This document shows, piece after piece, positions 36,376 to 45,847 of a stretch of 64,000 nt of DNA. The stretch is from contig NZ_JAIKLE010000001.1 in the NCBI RefSeq assembly GCF_022267315.1, positions 186,001 to 250,000 of the forward strand, given 5' to 3'. A program made the position numbers and the translations under genes. A model generated the notes under the pieces. The model did no database searches and was not told where the DNA came from. It saw only the letters and a list, made by a program, of their open reading frames with translations. The stretch is from Maribellus maritimus (lineage in GTDB: Bacteria > Bacteroidota > Bacteroidia > Bacteroidales > Prolixibacteraceae). Each line of letters starts with the position of its first letter. Within the stretch, counting starts at the first letter, position 1.

Positions 36376-36768
36376 TCATCTAAGATTTTCGATTACTTTT
36401 TTGAGCTTTTGTTGAATTTCAACGGCAATTCCACCTAAGGATTCATTTTCTACTGAACTCATTGAAGCAATAGGATCAACAGCTGAAACTTCAACATCTC
36501 CATTCTCATGTTCTTCTACCACAACATTACAAGGCAAAAAAACACCGATCTTATCTTCAGCCGACAAAGCCTCATAAGCGTGTTTTGGACTGCAGGCTCC
36601 TAAAATCTTATACTTTTTGAAGTCAACATCCAGCTTCTTTTTTAATGTTTCACCAACATTTATTTCTGTTAGTACTCCAAAACCTTCTTTCTTTAATTCT
36701 TCGGTAACAAATTCAGCTGCTTCATCAAAACTTTTACCTGAAATAATTTTACTAAAATAATAACTCAT
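36376..36768 (-). CDS. DUF302 family protein
   Basis: The 130-residue soluble protein is a single DUF302 domain. It starts SYYFSKIISGKSFDEAAEFVTEELKKEGFGVLTEINV, then KLDVDFKKYKILGACSPKHAYEALSAEDKIGVFLPCNVVVEE and DPIASMSSVENESLGGIAVEIQQKL. The family folds as a small alpha/beta sandwich with no established activity; it is often linked to heavy-metal or redox genes. Two Cys (ACSP, LPCN) are conserved in it. It is transcribed alone. Confidence 0.9.
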   Translation of the reverse strand: MSYYFSKIISGKSFDEAAEFVTEELKKEGFGVLTEINVGETLKKKLDVDFKKYKILGACSPKHAYEALSAEDKIGVFLPCNVVVEEHENGDVEVSAVDPIASMSSVENESLGGIAVEIQQKLKKVIENLR

Positions 36769-36872
36769 CGTTTATCTGTTTTAAAGTTTATACAATGTAT
36801 TCAAACAACAAACAAATTAAACTCATGTTCAAATAAAAAGATAAACTTTATTGATATACCAGTAACAGAAAT

Positions 36873-37673
36873 CTATTTCTTGTTGATGGTGTTTTTCAAA
36901 ACAAAATCGACCAATGGCCGGGGATCTTCCAAACTGTGCGGATGGTGCCCTACTCCTTCTTTTAAAATCAGCTCGATTTTACCACCAGCATCTTTAAAAT
37001 TCTTTGCCAGCTTTTCTGTATTTTCTGCATAGGGAACGACCTTATCAGCTAGTCCGCAAACATGAATAGCCGGAATATTTGCTTTTGCTATTTTTACCGC
37101 ATTGTTAATCGGAATCCCCTCAAAATCAAAAACCGATTTTTCATCTAAATTATACACCCTTAAACAGGCTTCCCAATCTGACTCACTGCCAATTCCACGA
37201 TATAATCCGCCTGGCCAGCTTTTAATATCACACACCGGAGCATCTGCATAAATACACGCAACCTTCTTTGTGTTCTGCGAAGCCCAATTATAAACAATCA
37301 GGCCACCACGGCTCATTCCTTCTAAAACCACTTTACGATTTAAATCATATTCTTTTCGAAGGAATTTATAAAAATCGTTCCACAAGGCTACTGCCTCGTT
37401 GTTTCCGAAAAAACCTGCTACGTCAACATAAACCACATGAAAACCAACTTCGAGAAGGGCTTTATCCAACTGGGGTTCGTGCCCCCAAAACCGGGCTCGC
37501 CAAACCCAATATTTTCCGTCGTTGCTTTTCTTCGGAAAAACAATTTTTGCATCGTGTCCCTGAAATGAAAATTCTTTACACTCCCAGCCTTCAAAACTAT
37601 TTTCTTGACTAAATATTTGAGGTGAACAAAACAAACTGATTAAAATAATAAACAAAAGGGAAAATACTTTCAT
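36873..37673 (-). CDS. Secreted alpha/beta hydrolase (prolyl-oligopeptidase-like)
   Basis: The 266-residue protein has a signal peptide (LLFIILISLFCSPQIFS) and an alpha/beta-hydrolase fold. The nucleophile elbow is LEGMSRGGLIVYNW (G-x-S-x-G, about residues 117-130), the acid lies near CGLADKVVPYAEN, and the His is in VGHHPHSLEDPRP at about residues 243-255. The N-terminal KIVFPKKSNDGKYWVWRARFWGHEPQLDKALLEVGFHVVYVDVA resembles periplasmic peptidase/esterase proteins encoded near polysaccharide-degradation genes. The substrate is unknown. It is transcribed by itself or as the end gene of the kinase operon's neighbourhood (45-bp gap). Confidence 0.85.
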   Translation of the reverse strand: MKVFSLLFIILISLFCSPQIFSQENSFEGWECKEFSFQGHDAKIVFPKKSNDGKYWVWRARFWGHEPQLDKALLEVGFHVVYVDVAGFFGNNEAVALWNDFYKFLRKEYDLNRKVVLEGMSRGGLIVYNWASQNTKKVACIYADAPVCDIKSWPGGLYRGIGSESDWEACLRVYNLDEKSVFDFEGIPINNAVKIAKANIPAIHVCGLADKVVPYAENTEKLAKNFKDAGGKIELILKEGVGHHPHSLEDPRPLVDFVLKNTINKK

Positions 37674-37718
37674 TGGAATTTGATTTTTTAGGTTAAAAAA
37701 AGTGTTTATTCTACTTCA

Positions 37719-38150
37719 TCAGTCTGACGAAGTTACCCATTTTTTTGCATCATCGATATTTATAAAAGCCTTCATTTTCATTCCAGCTAATTCACAATAA
37801 ATAGTGATTAATTTTGCAATAATATTCAGATTTTGTCTGGTTACAAGAGCAACTTTTTCATTAAATGTTTCTTTCAGGAGTTTTAATGTATCAACAATTC
37901 CCATTAACTCGTCATAACTCGGATGGTAATCCATTTCGATAAGATCTATAATCAATTTGAAATGGGATTTAATTTCCGGGGAATTTATTAAACTTTGGAA
38001 GGCTTCTGTTAGATTGTAATAGTCGGTAACGCCAACACATCGCGCCAAACAAAGTGAGTCCTTAACATTACATTTGAATTCAAAATTGGATGTATCCTGA
38101 CTTTGATCCATTAAGTTGCTTCTGGTTTTTTTCTTCAAAAAAGTAAACAA
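37719..38150 (-). CDS. STAS-like (SpoIIAA-like) protein downstream of the hybrid kinase
   Basis: The 143-residue protein has no signal. The pattern is a beta-alpha repeat: FEFKCNVKDSLCLARCVGV, then FKLIIDLIEMDYHPSYDELMGIVDTLK and EKVALVTRQNLNIIAKLI, ending AFINIDDAKKWV. It resembles the SpoIIAA-like / STAS-related proteins common in marine Bacteroidota. The conserved Ser of true anti-anti-sigma factors is not obvious. Its start is 2 bp from the kinase stop, so the two genes are translationally coupled. A partner-protein role for the kinase is inferred from position only. The Met at 38111 is an alternative start. Confidence 0.6.
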   Translation of the reverse strand: MFTFLKKKTRSNLMDQSQDTSNFEFKCNVKDSLCLARCVGVTDYYNLTEAFQSLINSPEIKSHFKLIIDLIEMDYHPSYDELMGIVDTLKLLKETFNEKVALVTRQNLNIIAKLITIYCELAGMKMKAFINIDDAKKWVTSSD

Positions 38151-38152
38151 AC

Positions 38153-39517
38153 TTAATCATTATTTTTGACATAAATATACTTTTCCAGCACCTCAAACAG
38201 CTTCTCTTTTACGATAGGTTTTGTAATATAACCGTTCGCGCCAGCTTGTTTGGCATTTTCAATTTCATGAGCTGAAGTATAAGCAGACTGAGCAATGACA
38301 GGCAAATCCGGATAGATTTGTTTTATTTTTCTGGTTGCTTCCAATCCATTTAATACAGGCAATTTCACGTCCATTAAAACCAAATCTACGGGATAGTTCC
38401 TTTTACATAAATCTATCGCCTCCTCACCATTTGAAGCCTGAATAATGTGAATGTTTCTGTTTATCTTTTTCAATAATGTTTCCAAATAAAGAAGATTTAC
38501 TTCTTCGTCCTCGGCAATGATAATTTTAAATTTGTTGTTGAGTTCTGCAGTTCCGGTCTTATTATCAACAATTTGCTTATCTACTTGTTTAAAAGGAACT
38601 GACAGATAAAATGTTGAACCGCTCCCTTCCTCTGAAATAACTCTTATTTTCCCACCGAGTAAAGCTGCATTTTCACTGGCAATGGCCAATCCTAGTCCTA
38701 AGCCGCCCGATTTTTTTGAAAGTGCACTATCGACCTGTGAAAATCTTCCGAATATACTCTTTTGTTTTTCTTTATTAATTCCGATTCCGGTATCCTTTAC
38801 ATAAAACTCAATTTCAACATCGTTACAAACATAGCCAAATTCAATGTGTCCTGAATTTGTAAATTTCAATGCATTTTCCAACAAATTACACAAAATTTTA
38901 CTCAGTTTCAATCGGTCGGTATAAGCATTGCTGTATTCGTCGGGCAAAGCTCTTTTTAAATAAATGGGAATCTTACTTTCTTTTGATTTGAGGTTAAAAA
39001 TATTAAACAGCTCAAACATAAAGTCGTTTATATTCACCACCTGTTCATCCAGTTTCACCTGCTTGGTTTCCAGCCTAGAAATCTCAAGGATGTCATCGAT
39101 AATACGCAATAACTGATTACTGCTGTTTACAATTATTTGAGTATAATTTTTCCTTGTTTCGGTGGAAATATCATCTTCATTTAAAAGATTGGCAAATCCA
39201 ATAATGCCGTTCATCGGAGTTCGTATCTCGTGTGATAAATTGGAAATAAAAATCGATTTTAAACGGTTACTCTCCTCTGCGGCCTTTTTTGCCTCTTCGA
39301 GTTGTTTGTTTAAACGTTTAATTTTCTCATTCTCTTTCTCAATCTTTTTCGAGGATCCAATGTCATCAACCATCAAATTAAACCCCATCGCCAAAGCGTC
39401 CAGGTGATCATTCTCCCCTGAAAGCGGAACCTGAATCGAGTAGTCGCCACGAGCTACTTTCATTAAAGCATCAATCAATTCCTCAATTCGTTTTATATCT
39501 GGTTCTTTTTCCAACAT
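38153..39517 (-). CDS. Soluble hybrid histidine kinase with receiver domain
   Basis: The 454-residue protein has no membrane segment. Residues about 8-60 resemble a HAMP-like coil (DYSIQVPLSGENDHLDALAMGFNLMVDDI), then a coiled coil, HisKA with LSHEIRTPMNG (His96), HATPase with NALKFTNSGHIEFGY, DTGIGINKEKQ and GGLGLGLAI (about 180-320), and a C-terminal receiver with VDLVLMDVKLPVLNG (Asp383). Signal entry must be through a partner or the N-terminal coil because no sensor domain is present. Two STAS-like genes, at 39539 and 37719, flank it in one operon. No DNA-binding output is encoded nearby, so the output may be protein-protein. Confidence 0.92.
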   Translation of the reverse strand: MLEKEPDIKRIEELIDALMKVARGDYSIQVPLSGENDHLDALAMGFNLMVDDIGSSKKIEKENEKIKRLNKQLEEAKKAAEESNRLKSIFISNLSHEIRTPMNGIIGFANLLNEDDISTETRKNYTQIIVNSSNQLLRIIDDILEISRLETKQVKLDEQVVNINDFMFELFNIFNLKSKESKIPIYLKRALPDEYSNAYTDRLKLSKILCNLLENALKFTNSGHIEFGYVCNDVEIEFYVKDTGIGINKEKQKSIFGRFSQVDSALSKKSGGLGLGLAIASENAALLGGKIRVISEEGSGSTFYLSVPFKQVDKQIVDNKTGTAELNNKFKIIIAEDEEVNLLYLETLLKKINRNIHIIQASNGEEAIDLCKRNYPVDLVLMDVKLPVLNGLEATRKIKQIYPDLPVIAQSAYTSAHEIENAKQAGANGYITKPIVKEKLFEVLEKYIYVKNND

Positions 39518-39538
39518 AATTGATTTTCTATAAAACGA

Positions 39539-39964
39539 TCAATCGTCATTTATCGTGCCATTCATTTGAATTAACCATACAAGGGCCTCCTCCCGACGGC
39601 TAAAGAACTTGAAATTCTTTTTTCCTGATGCCCCCATAATAAAAGTTGCCAGAACTTTTGCAACCGGATGCAGACCATACAAAGCCACAAACAATGTTTT
39701 TTTCTGATTATTTATCTTAATCCACGTTGCCCTGGCTTTTTTTGAGTTTTTACCACATTGGTTTAAATCAATAAGATAATTTATTTTCCCTTCTACCTGT
39801 GCCACCAGTGTATCGCATACCTCCTTTTGGGCTAAAGCAAGTTCATCTGTTTGATCTCCGATTGCCTCTACAAGAATAATGTTTGGATTTATTAGGGTGG
39901 TGGTGTTATTTCCAACCAAATACTCGTTCTCTGAAATTTTGATAACCTTAATCTCTTCTTTCAT
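39539..39964 (-). CDS. STAS-like (SpoIIAA-like) protein upstream of the hybrid kinase
   Basis: The 141-residue soluble protein follows the same fold pattern as the protein at 37719: a short beta start, INYLIDLNQCGKNSKKARATWIKI, then LFVALYGLHPVAKVLATFIMGASGKKNFKFFSRREEALVWL. This resembles the STAS/SpoIIAA-like group in which one protein senses or binds a partner. It is the first gene of the operon (21-bp gap to the kinase). It is not an obvious paralogue of the other STAS-like protein by sequence, only by fold pattern. Confidence 0.55.
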   Translation of the reverse strand: MKEEIKVIKISENEYLVGNNTTTLINPNIILVEAIGDQTDELALAQKEVCDTLVAQVEGKINYLIDLNQCGKNSKKARATWIKINNQKKTLFVALYGLHPVAKVLATFIMGASGKKNFKFFSRREEALVWLIQMNGTINDD

Positions 39965-40097
39965 ATTAACTCGAACAATGTATCAAATATAAATATTTTT
40001 TTTACTGAAATACAGGAGTTTAAATAACAAAAATCAACTCCACTTGTTAGCAAAAAACAAAAAAATACCTTAACTTTTATATTTAAATTAATGTGCC

Positions 40098-40448
40098 ATG
40101 TATCAGTATAAAGCTACGGTAAAAAGGATTGTTGACGGAGACACGCTCGATGTTGTTATTGATTTGGGATTTAAAATCACCACAAATCAACGTATTCGAC
40201 TGGCCAATATCAATACTCCTGAAACTTACAATGTTAAAAAAGATTCAGACGAATACTCCAGGGGAATGGAGTCTAAAATTTTTGTGGAACAAAGAATTGC
40301 CGCAAACGACTTTGAAGTAATTATTGAAACAGACAAGGATGTGGGTAAATATGGCCGTTACATCGGAACAATCAGACTGGCCGACAACGAAATTACATTA
40401 AACGATGAATTGGTCAAAATGGGTTTGGCAGAATATGCAAAATATTAA
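40098..40448 (+). CDS. Staphylococcal-nuclease-like (SNase) domain protein
   Basis: The 116-residue protein is one SNase domain: KRIVDGDTLDVVIDLGF (metal-binding Asp), RIRLANINTPE (Arg and Glu of the active site), and KYGRYIGTIRL, with LVKMGLAEYAKY at the end. No signal peptide, so it is probably intracellular. It would cleave single-stranded nucleic acid or be a nucleic-acid-binding variant; the active-site residues appear intact. Transcribed alone, with a terminator straight after it. Confidence 0.85.
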   Translation: MYQYKATVKRIVDGDTLDVVIDLGFKITTNQRIRLANINTPETYNVKKDSDEYSRGMESKIFVEQRIAANDFEVIIETDKDVGKYGRYIGTIRLADNEITLNDELVKMGLAEYAKY

Positions 40449-40470
40449 AGCCAGGCAAGCTGGTTTTTTT
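40449..40470 (+). terminator. Intrinsic terminator after SNase gene
   Basis: The stem CCAG / CTGG with a short loop (gcaag) is followed by seven Ts, immediately after the stop codon. Confidence 0.7.
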
Positions 40471-40645
40471 CAATCTTTTATTTTTGTAAATTTTATTATT
40501 CGGCTCAATGCCAGTTACTATAAGGATTCTGAACCTCTCTTTATAGATTAATTCACGAATAAATATGGTGAAATTGACCTTATTTATTAGCAAATCTGTT
40601 TTCATTTTTTTAACTTTCTTACATAATATTTGATTAAAATTCAGA

Positions 40646-42865
40646 ATGAATAATAATTCCAAAAAGTTTGGAACAGCTCCGGTATTTTTTACGGCTATTT
40701 CTACCATTTTAGGTGCAATTCTGTTTTTGCGCTTTGGCTACGCGGTGGGAACGCTGGGTTTCTGGGGAGTGATATTAATTATATTCTTAGGTCATCTTGT
40801 CACCATTCCAACAGCTTTAGCCATTTCGGAAATTGCTACAAACAAACGCGTTGAAGGTGGAGGGGAATACTTTATTATTTCACGTTCCTTTGGATTAAAT
40901 ATTGGTGCAACAATCGGAATCGCCCTGTTTATGTCTCAGGCCATAAGTGTCGCGTTTTACGTTATTGCCTTTACCGAATCCTTTGAATTTCTGTTTAACT
41001 TTTTGCAGGAAAAATACAACTTTGCGTTACCCAGGCAGGTAATCAGCCTGCCTGTTATGGCTTTGCTGGCCATTTTAATCATCAAAAAAGGAGCTAACCT
41101 GGGTGTAAAAGCTTTGTATTTTGTTGTCGCCATTTTGCTGGTTTCCCTGGTTTTATTTTTTCTCGGAACTACAGGACATGCTGATTCGACAACATACAGC
41201 CTTTCGCATGCGGAATTAAGAAACCCGCAAGACTTTTTTATTGTCTTTGCCATTATTTTTCCTGCATTTACAGGAATGACAGCCGGAGTCGGGCTTTCAG
41301 GCGATCTAAAAAAACCTTCCCGCGCTATTCCGCTTGGAACAACACTGGCAACCATTTCAGGAATGATTATTTACTTTTTTATTGTTTACAAACTGGCCAA
41401 GTCGGCGCCCGTTGAAGACTTGATTGAGCACCAGTTAATAATGAGTAAAATTGCTGTTGGGGGGGCAATTGTTATTCCTCTTGGTCTTGCTGCCTCAACA
41501 ATCTCGTCGGCATTAGGTTCGGTTATGGTAGCTCCGCGAACATTGCAGGCTTTGGCGCTCGATCATGCTTTCCCATCTAAAAAAGTGAACCGCTGGCTGG
41601 CTGCAGCAAATGTAAAAGATAACGAGCCTAAAAATGCATCTGTTGTAACGGCTGTAATTGCATTTGTTTTTGTTGCACTTGGCGATGTTAACGCGGTTGC
41701 CTCTATTATTTCCATGTTTTTTATGGTTACTTATGGTTCGCTCTGTCTGATTTCTTTTCTGAACCATTTTGGCTCGTCGCCTTCCTACAGGCCTTCATTT
41801 CGATCGAAATGGTATATCTCACTTACCGGGTTTCTGGTTGCGGTTTGGGTGATGTTTAAAATCAATACGCCTTACGCGTTGCTCTCATTTGCTGTTATTT
41901 CTTTAATTTATATTTATATCAATCACTACCACAAATACCGAAAAGGATTTGCCTCCATTTTTGCCAATGCCCTTTTCCAGTTAAACCGAAACCTTCAAAT
42001 TCTGATTCAAAATAAAAACAGTAAAAAAACACATAAAGAGTGGCGTCCCAGTGCCATCTGCATTTCGAAAGACTCTTTTAAACGCGACAAAGCATTTCTG
42101 TTGCTCAACTGGATTGCCTTCAAATATGGTTTTGGAACCTATTTGCATCGTATCGAAGGTTACTATTCAAAATCCACTGTTCAAACTGCAAAAAATGAAT
42201 CTGAACGACTGCTTTCGATGTTTAGTGACGTAGGAAACCATGTATACATCGACACGCTTATTTCGCCATCATACACGTCGGCAATTGCTCAGGCCATACA
42301 AATCCCAGGTATTGCCGGTATGGAAAATAACATGATTATTTTTGAGTACGACAAAGATAATCCCGATAATCTGGAGGATATAATCGACAATTTCTCACTG
42401 GTAAATTCAGGCGATTTTGATATCTGTATTTTAGCGAGTAGCGGAAAATCCATTCCGTTTAAAAATGGGATTCATGTCTGGATAAATTCGCTGGATTCTG
42501 AAAATGCAAACCTGATGATTCTTTTGAGTTTTATCATTTTAGGTCACCCGGACTGGAAAAAAGGGTACATCCAGATTTTTGAAATTTGTTTGCCCGAAAG
42601 AATGGAAGAAACCCGCCAAAAGATGAAAGAGCTGGTAAATTCCGGACGCCTGCCAATTACAGCAAAGAACATAAAAATCATTCCACAGGAGCCAAATGTT
42701 TCAAGAAAAGCAATCATAAATCAATATTCTGAAAAAGCCGGGTTAACGTTAATTGGCGTCCGCGAGGAGTTGGTTAAACACGAAAAGGAAAAACTATTTG
42801 AAGGATACGATACAATTGGAACAACCCTGTTTGTTCATTCCAAATATCAAAAGGAGATTGAATAA
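40646..42865 (+). CDS. SLC12-type cation-chloride / amino-acid-permease superfamily transporter
   Basis: The 739-residue protein starts as an APC-superfamily transporter: FFTAISTILGAILFLRFGYAVG, EIATNKRVEGGGEYFIISRSFG and IFPAFTGMTAGVGLSGDLKKPSRAIPLGT. It has 12 membrane helices to about residue 430 and then a soluble C-terminal domain of about 300 residues. That layout matches bacterial homologues of Na-K-Cl cotransporters (SLC12). Ion specificity is not resolvable here. It is the first gene of the group: its TAATG stop/start overlaps corA, and an MscS channel lies further down, suggesting ion and volume homeostasis. Confidence 0.85.
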   Translation: MNNNSKKFGTAPVFFTAISTILGAILFLRFGYAVGTLGFWGVILIIFLGHLVTIPTALAISEIATNKRVEGGGEYFIISRSFGLNIGATIGIALFMSQAISVAFYVIAFTESFEFLFNFLQEKYNFALPRQVISLPVMALLAILIIKKGANLGVKALYFVVAILLVSLVLFFLGTTGHADSTTYSLSHAELRNPQDFFIVFAIIFPAFTGMTAGVGLSGDLKKPSRAIPLGTTLATISGMIIYFFIVYKLAKSAPVEDLIEHQLIMSKIAVGGAIVIPLGLAASTISSALGSVMVAPRTLQALALDHAFPSKKVNRWLAAANVKDNEPKNASVVTAVIAFVFVALGDVNAVASIISMFFMVTYGSLCLISFLNHFGSSPSYRPSFRSKWYISLTGFLVAVWVMFKINTPYALLSFAVISLIYIYINHYHKYRKGFASIFANALFQLNRNLQILIQNKNSKKTHKEWRPSAICISKDSFKRDKAFLLLNWIAFKYGFGTYLHRIEGYYSKSTVQTAKNESERLLSMFSDVGNHVYIDTLISPSYTSAIAQAIQIPGIAGMENNMIIFEYDKDNPDNLEDIIDNFSLVNSGDFDICILASSGKSIPFKNGIHVWINSLDSENANLMILLSFIILGHPDWKKGYIQIFEICLPERMEETRQKMKELVNSGRLPITAKNIKIIPQEPNVSRKAIINQYSEKAGLTLIGVREELVKHEKEKLFEGYDTIGTTLFVHSKYQKEIE

Positions 42866-43929
42866 TGGCACGATTTTTAAAAAGTCGCAAAAGTTCGCAT
42901 GGTGCTTCACCCGGTTCACTGATTTTTATTGGAAACAGGAAAATGGAAAAATCAGAGATCCATTTAATAGCATACAACAAAGAAACACTTATTGAAAAAC
43001 AGATTGATAACCTGGATGAAATACAAGATGATCTTCCCGATGAATCGGTTTTGTGGATAAACATATATGGTTTACAAGACACACAACTCATTGAAAAAAT
43101 TGGTGAGAAATTTACCATCCCGCCGCTTGAACTGGAAGACATATTAAATACCGACCAGCGTCCTAAAATTATTGAAAATGAAAACAACCTCACCGTTTTT
43201 CTAAAAGTCCTTGAATATGACCAGGAAAATACCCGGGTCGCAGGAGATCATATTTCAATGGTAGTGGGGAACAATTATGTAATAACGTTTCAGGAACGGG
43301 TAGCACGTTATTTTGAACCGGTGCGCGAGCGTATCAGAAGTAATAAAGGAAGAATCAGAAAAACCGGCCCGGATTATCTGGCATATGCTTTAATAGATAC
43401 CCTGGTAGACGGATATCTTCAAAGTATTGAAAATTTGGGAGCCGTTATTGAAAATATGGAAGAAGAAGTATTTACGGAAACCAGAAAAGAAATTGTTCAG
43501 AAAATTTACCGGCTCAAAATGAATGTCAGTTTTATTCGCAAAAGCGTTTTCCCTTTAAAGGAAATGATGCTCGTTCTAAATAAAACCGAATCAAAATTTA
43601 TCCAGAAAAAAACATACTCTTTTTTTAAAGATTTACTCGATTTGTCGACGCAGGCAATGGAAGCCGTCGATATTTACTACAACATGACCAACGACTACCT
43701 TAATATTTACCACGCAAATGTGGGAAATCGAACAAATGATGTGATGAAAGTGCTCACTATTTTTGCATCGATATTTATTCCCCTCACTTTTATTGCGGGA
43801 GTATACGGAACCAATTTCGACTTTTTGCCCGAATTGCATTTTCAATACAGCTATTTTATAATGCTTGGTGTGATGGCAGTTATTGCGGGGGCTATGTTGT
43901 ACTATTTCAAACGAAAAGACTGGCTTTAA
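42865..43929 (+). CDS. corA: CorA-type magnesium/cobalt transporter
   Basis: The 354-residue protein has a soluble N-terminal funnel domain, a long helix and two C-terminal membrane helices. The pore signature appears as IAGVYGTNFDFLPELHFQYSYF near the end, with YGTN where classical CorA has YGMN. KVLTIFASIFIPLTFIAG precedes it. The family forms pentamers for divalent cation uptake. Its ATG overlaps the stop of the SLC12 gene, so it is coupled. The Thr in place of Met in the YGMN motif is also known in CorA relatives with altered ion preference; no further claim. Confidence 0.9.
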   Translation: MARFLKSRKSSHGASPGSLIFIGNRKMEKSEIHLIAYNKETLIEKQIDNLDEIQDDLPDESVLWINIYGLQDTQLIEKIGEKFTIPPLELEDILNTDQRPKIIENENNLTVFLKVLEYDQENTRVAGDHISMVVGNNYVITFQERVARYFEPVRERIRSNKGRIRKTGPDYLAYALIDTLVDGYLQSIENLGAVIENMEEEVFTETRKEIVQKIYRLKMNVSFIRKSVFPLKEMMLVLNKTESKFIQKKTYSFFKDLLDLSTQAMEAVDIYYNMTNDYLNIYHANVGNRTNDVMKVLTIFASIFIPLTFIAGVYGTNFDFLPELHFQYSYFIMLGVMAVIAGAMLYYFKRKDWL

Positions 43930-43974
43930 AAACAGAATCAAAAAGATAAAAACTATAATTTTAATCATTAAGCA

Positions 43975-44892
43975 ATGCAAGTAATTTTAGGATCAGGAGG
44001 TGCAATAGGAGTTGACCTTGCACATGAATTAAAAAAATACGATAAAAAAGTACGCCTGGTAAGCCGAAATCCTCAAAAAATAAATGATGACGACGAGCTT
44101 TTTCCCTGCGATCTCACAAATACCGACGAAGTTGAAAAGGCGGTTCAGGGAGCAGATGTCGCTTACCTGGTAGTAGGCTTACCTTATAAAGCAAAACTAT
44201 GGGAGAAATTGTGGCCGCTGATGATGCAAAATGTAATCTCTGCCTGCAAAAAACATAAAATGAGACTGGTCTTTTTCGACAATATTTACATGTACAACCC
44301 GGAAGCACTAAATCCGATGACCGAAGAAACAGAAATCCGGCCATCGAGCAAAAAAGGAAAAGTACGAGCCCAAATCGCTCAGATGATTTTTGACGAAGTA
44401 GCTGCCGGAAATATCGAAGCTTTGATTGCACGTTCAGCCGATTTTTACGGCCCGGCTATCAATAATGGCGCTTTAAACGAAACAGTGTTCAAAAATCTCA
44501 AAGCAGGAAAAAAAGCCATCTGGTTTTGTAGCTTAAACACCAAGCACAATTATACCTACACACCCGATGCAGCCAAAGCAACGGCGCTTCTCGGCAACAC
44601 CCAAAATGCATACGGACAGGTTTGGCATTTGCCCACTGCCGGGCCGCATACAGGAAAAGAGTGGATAGAAATGGTTGCCTCTGAAACCGGTGTAAAACCG
44701 AAATTTCAAGTAGCCTCAAAATTCCTGATTTCTGTTATGGGATTGTTTAATCCTGTTATGAAAGAACTTGTTGAAATGTTGTATCAATACGATAGGGATT
44801 ATGTTTTCGACAGTTCGAAATTTGAAACTGTTTTTAAAATGAAAGCCACTCCCGTAAAAATTGCAATCAAAGAAATTGTGAAAGCGGGTTAA
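43975..44892 (+). CDS. NAD(P)-dependent epimerase/NmrA-like Rossmann protein
   Basis: The 305-residue protein has an atypical SDR / NAD-dependent epimerase fold: ILGSGGAIGVDLAHEL (Gly-rich motif), RLVSRNPQKI, a DVAYLVVGLPYK strand and MRLVFFDNIYMYNPEA, with a substrate-binding half. It has no clear Y-x-x-x-K catalytic motif, though Y286 and similar residues are present. The role could be redox sensing or sugar-nucleotide chemistry; not resolvable. It lies 46 bp downstream of corA and upstream of mscS, in the same direction. Confidence 0.75.
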   Translation: MQVILGSGGAIGVDLAHELKKYDKKVRLVSRNPQKINDDDELFPCDLTNTDEVEKAVQGADVAYLVVGLPYKAKLWEKLWPLMMQNVISACKKHKMRLVFFDNIYMYNPEALNPMTEETEIRPSSKKGKVRAQIAQMIFDEVAAGNIEALIARSADFYGPAINNGALNETVFKNLKAGKKAIWFCSLNTKHNYTYTPDAAKATALLGNTQNAYGQVWHLPTAGPHTGKEWIEMVASETGVKPKFQVASKFLISVMGLFNPVMKELVEMLYQYDRDYVFDSSKFETVFKMKATPVKIAIKEIVKAG

Positions 44893-44943
44893 AATAAAAA
44901 TATTTCGTAACTTCCTCTGCTACTTTTTAAAGCGTTTTAAACA

Positions 44944-45843
44944 ATGGATGCCATTCGCACCTATTTAACAGAAACCACCGGATTAACCCACGAAAGCCTT
45001 AATAAAATAATATTGTCGCTTGTTATTATTTTTATTTTGTGGCTTTTACGTTTAATCATTCTGCGAATTGTCTGGCGTCAAACAAAAAATGTAAAAACAC
45101 GCTACCAGTGGAAGCGGTCTATTTCTATGATTATTCCGTTTATCGGAATTATTTTGGTGGGCAGTGTCTGGGTACAGGCTTTTCGCCAGTTTGGAGCTTT
45201 TCTTGGTCTGTTTTCGGCAGGTTTGGCAATTGCATTAAAAGACCCGCTGACCAATCTTGCGGGATGGTTTTTTATCATGTTTCGAAAACCTTTTATTGTT
45301 GGCGACCGGGTGCAGATTGGAGAACATGCCGGAGACGTGATTGATATCCGGCTTTTTCAGTTCACCATTCTTGAAATTGGCAATTGGGTGGAGGCCGACC
45401 AAAGTACAGGAAGAATAATTCATTTGCCCAACGGGAAAGTGTTTATGGAAGCCCAGGCCAATTACAGCACCGGCTTTGAATTCATCTGGAATGAAATAAA
45501 AGTAACCCTCACTTTTGAAAGCAACTGGGAGAAAGGGAAAAACATTCTTCAGCAAATTATAAATGAACATGCCGAACATATCAGCAAAGATGCTGAAAAA
45601 GAAATATTTAAGGCAAGCAGAAACTATATGATTTATTACCATCATCTTACACCGATTGTATACACAAAAGTAAAAGATTTTGGAGTACAACTTACAATTC
45701 GCTATCTGTGCAATCCAAGAAAACGAAGAGGATCGGAAAACGAAATCTGGCAAAACATTCTGCTTCAATTTAAAAATCACGATGACATTCAATTTGCTTA
45801 TCCAACAACCCGTTTTTATAAATATGGTGAAGAAAAAAACTAA
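44944..45843 (+). CDS. Small-conductance mechanosensitive channel (MscS family)
   Basis: The 299-residue protein has three N-terminal membrane helices, the MscS pore helix in GAFLGLFSAGLAIALKDPLTNLAGWFFIMFRKPFIVGDRVQIG, the beta-domain VIDIRLFQFTILEIG, and a C-terminal cytoplasmic alpha/beta domain. The length fits MscS (286 in E. coli). It releases solutes under hypo-osmotic stress. It continues the ion-homeostasis group from SLC12 through corA; a DUF1080 gene follows 5 bp after its stop. Confidence 0.9.
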   Translation: MDAIRTYLTETTGLTHESLNKIILSLVIIFILWLLRLIILRIVWRQTKNVKTRYQWKRSISMIIPFIGIILVGSVWVQAFRQFGAFLGLFSAGLAIALKDPLTNLAGWFFIMFRKPFIVGDRVQIGEHAGDVIDIRLFQFTILEIGNWVEADQSTGRIIHLPNGKVFMEAQANYSTGFEFIWNEIKVTLTFESNWEKGKNILQQIINEHAEHISKDAEKEIFKASRNYMIYYHHLTPIVYTKVKDFGVQLTIRYLCNPRKRRGSENEIWQNILLQFKNHDDIQFAYPTTRFYKYGEEKN

Positions 45844-45847
45844 AAAA

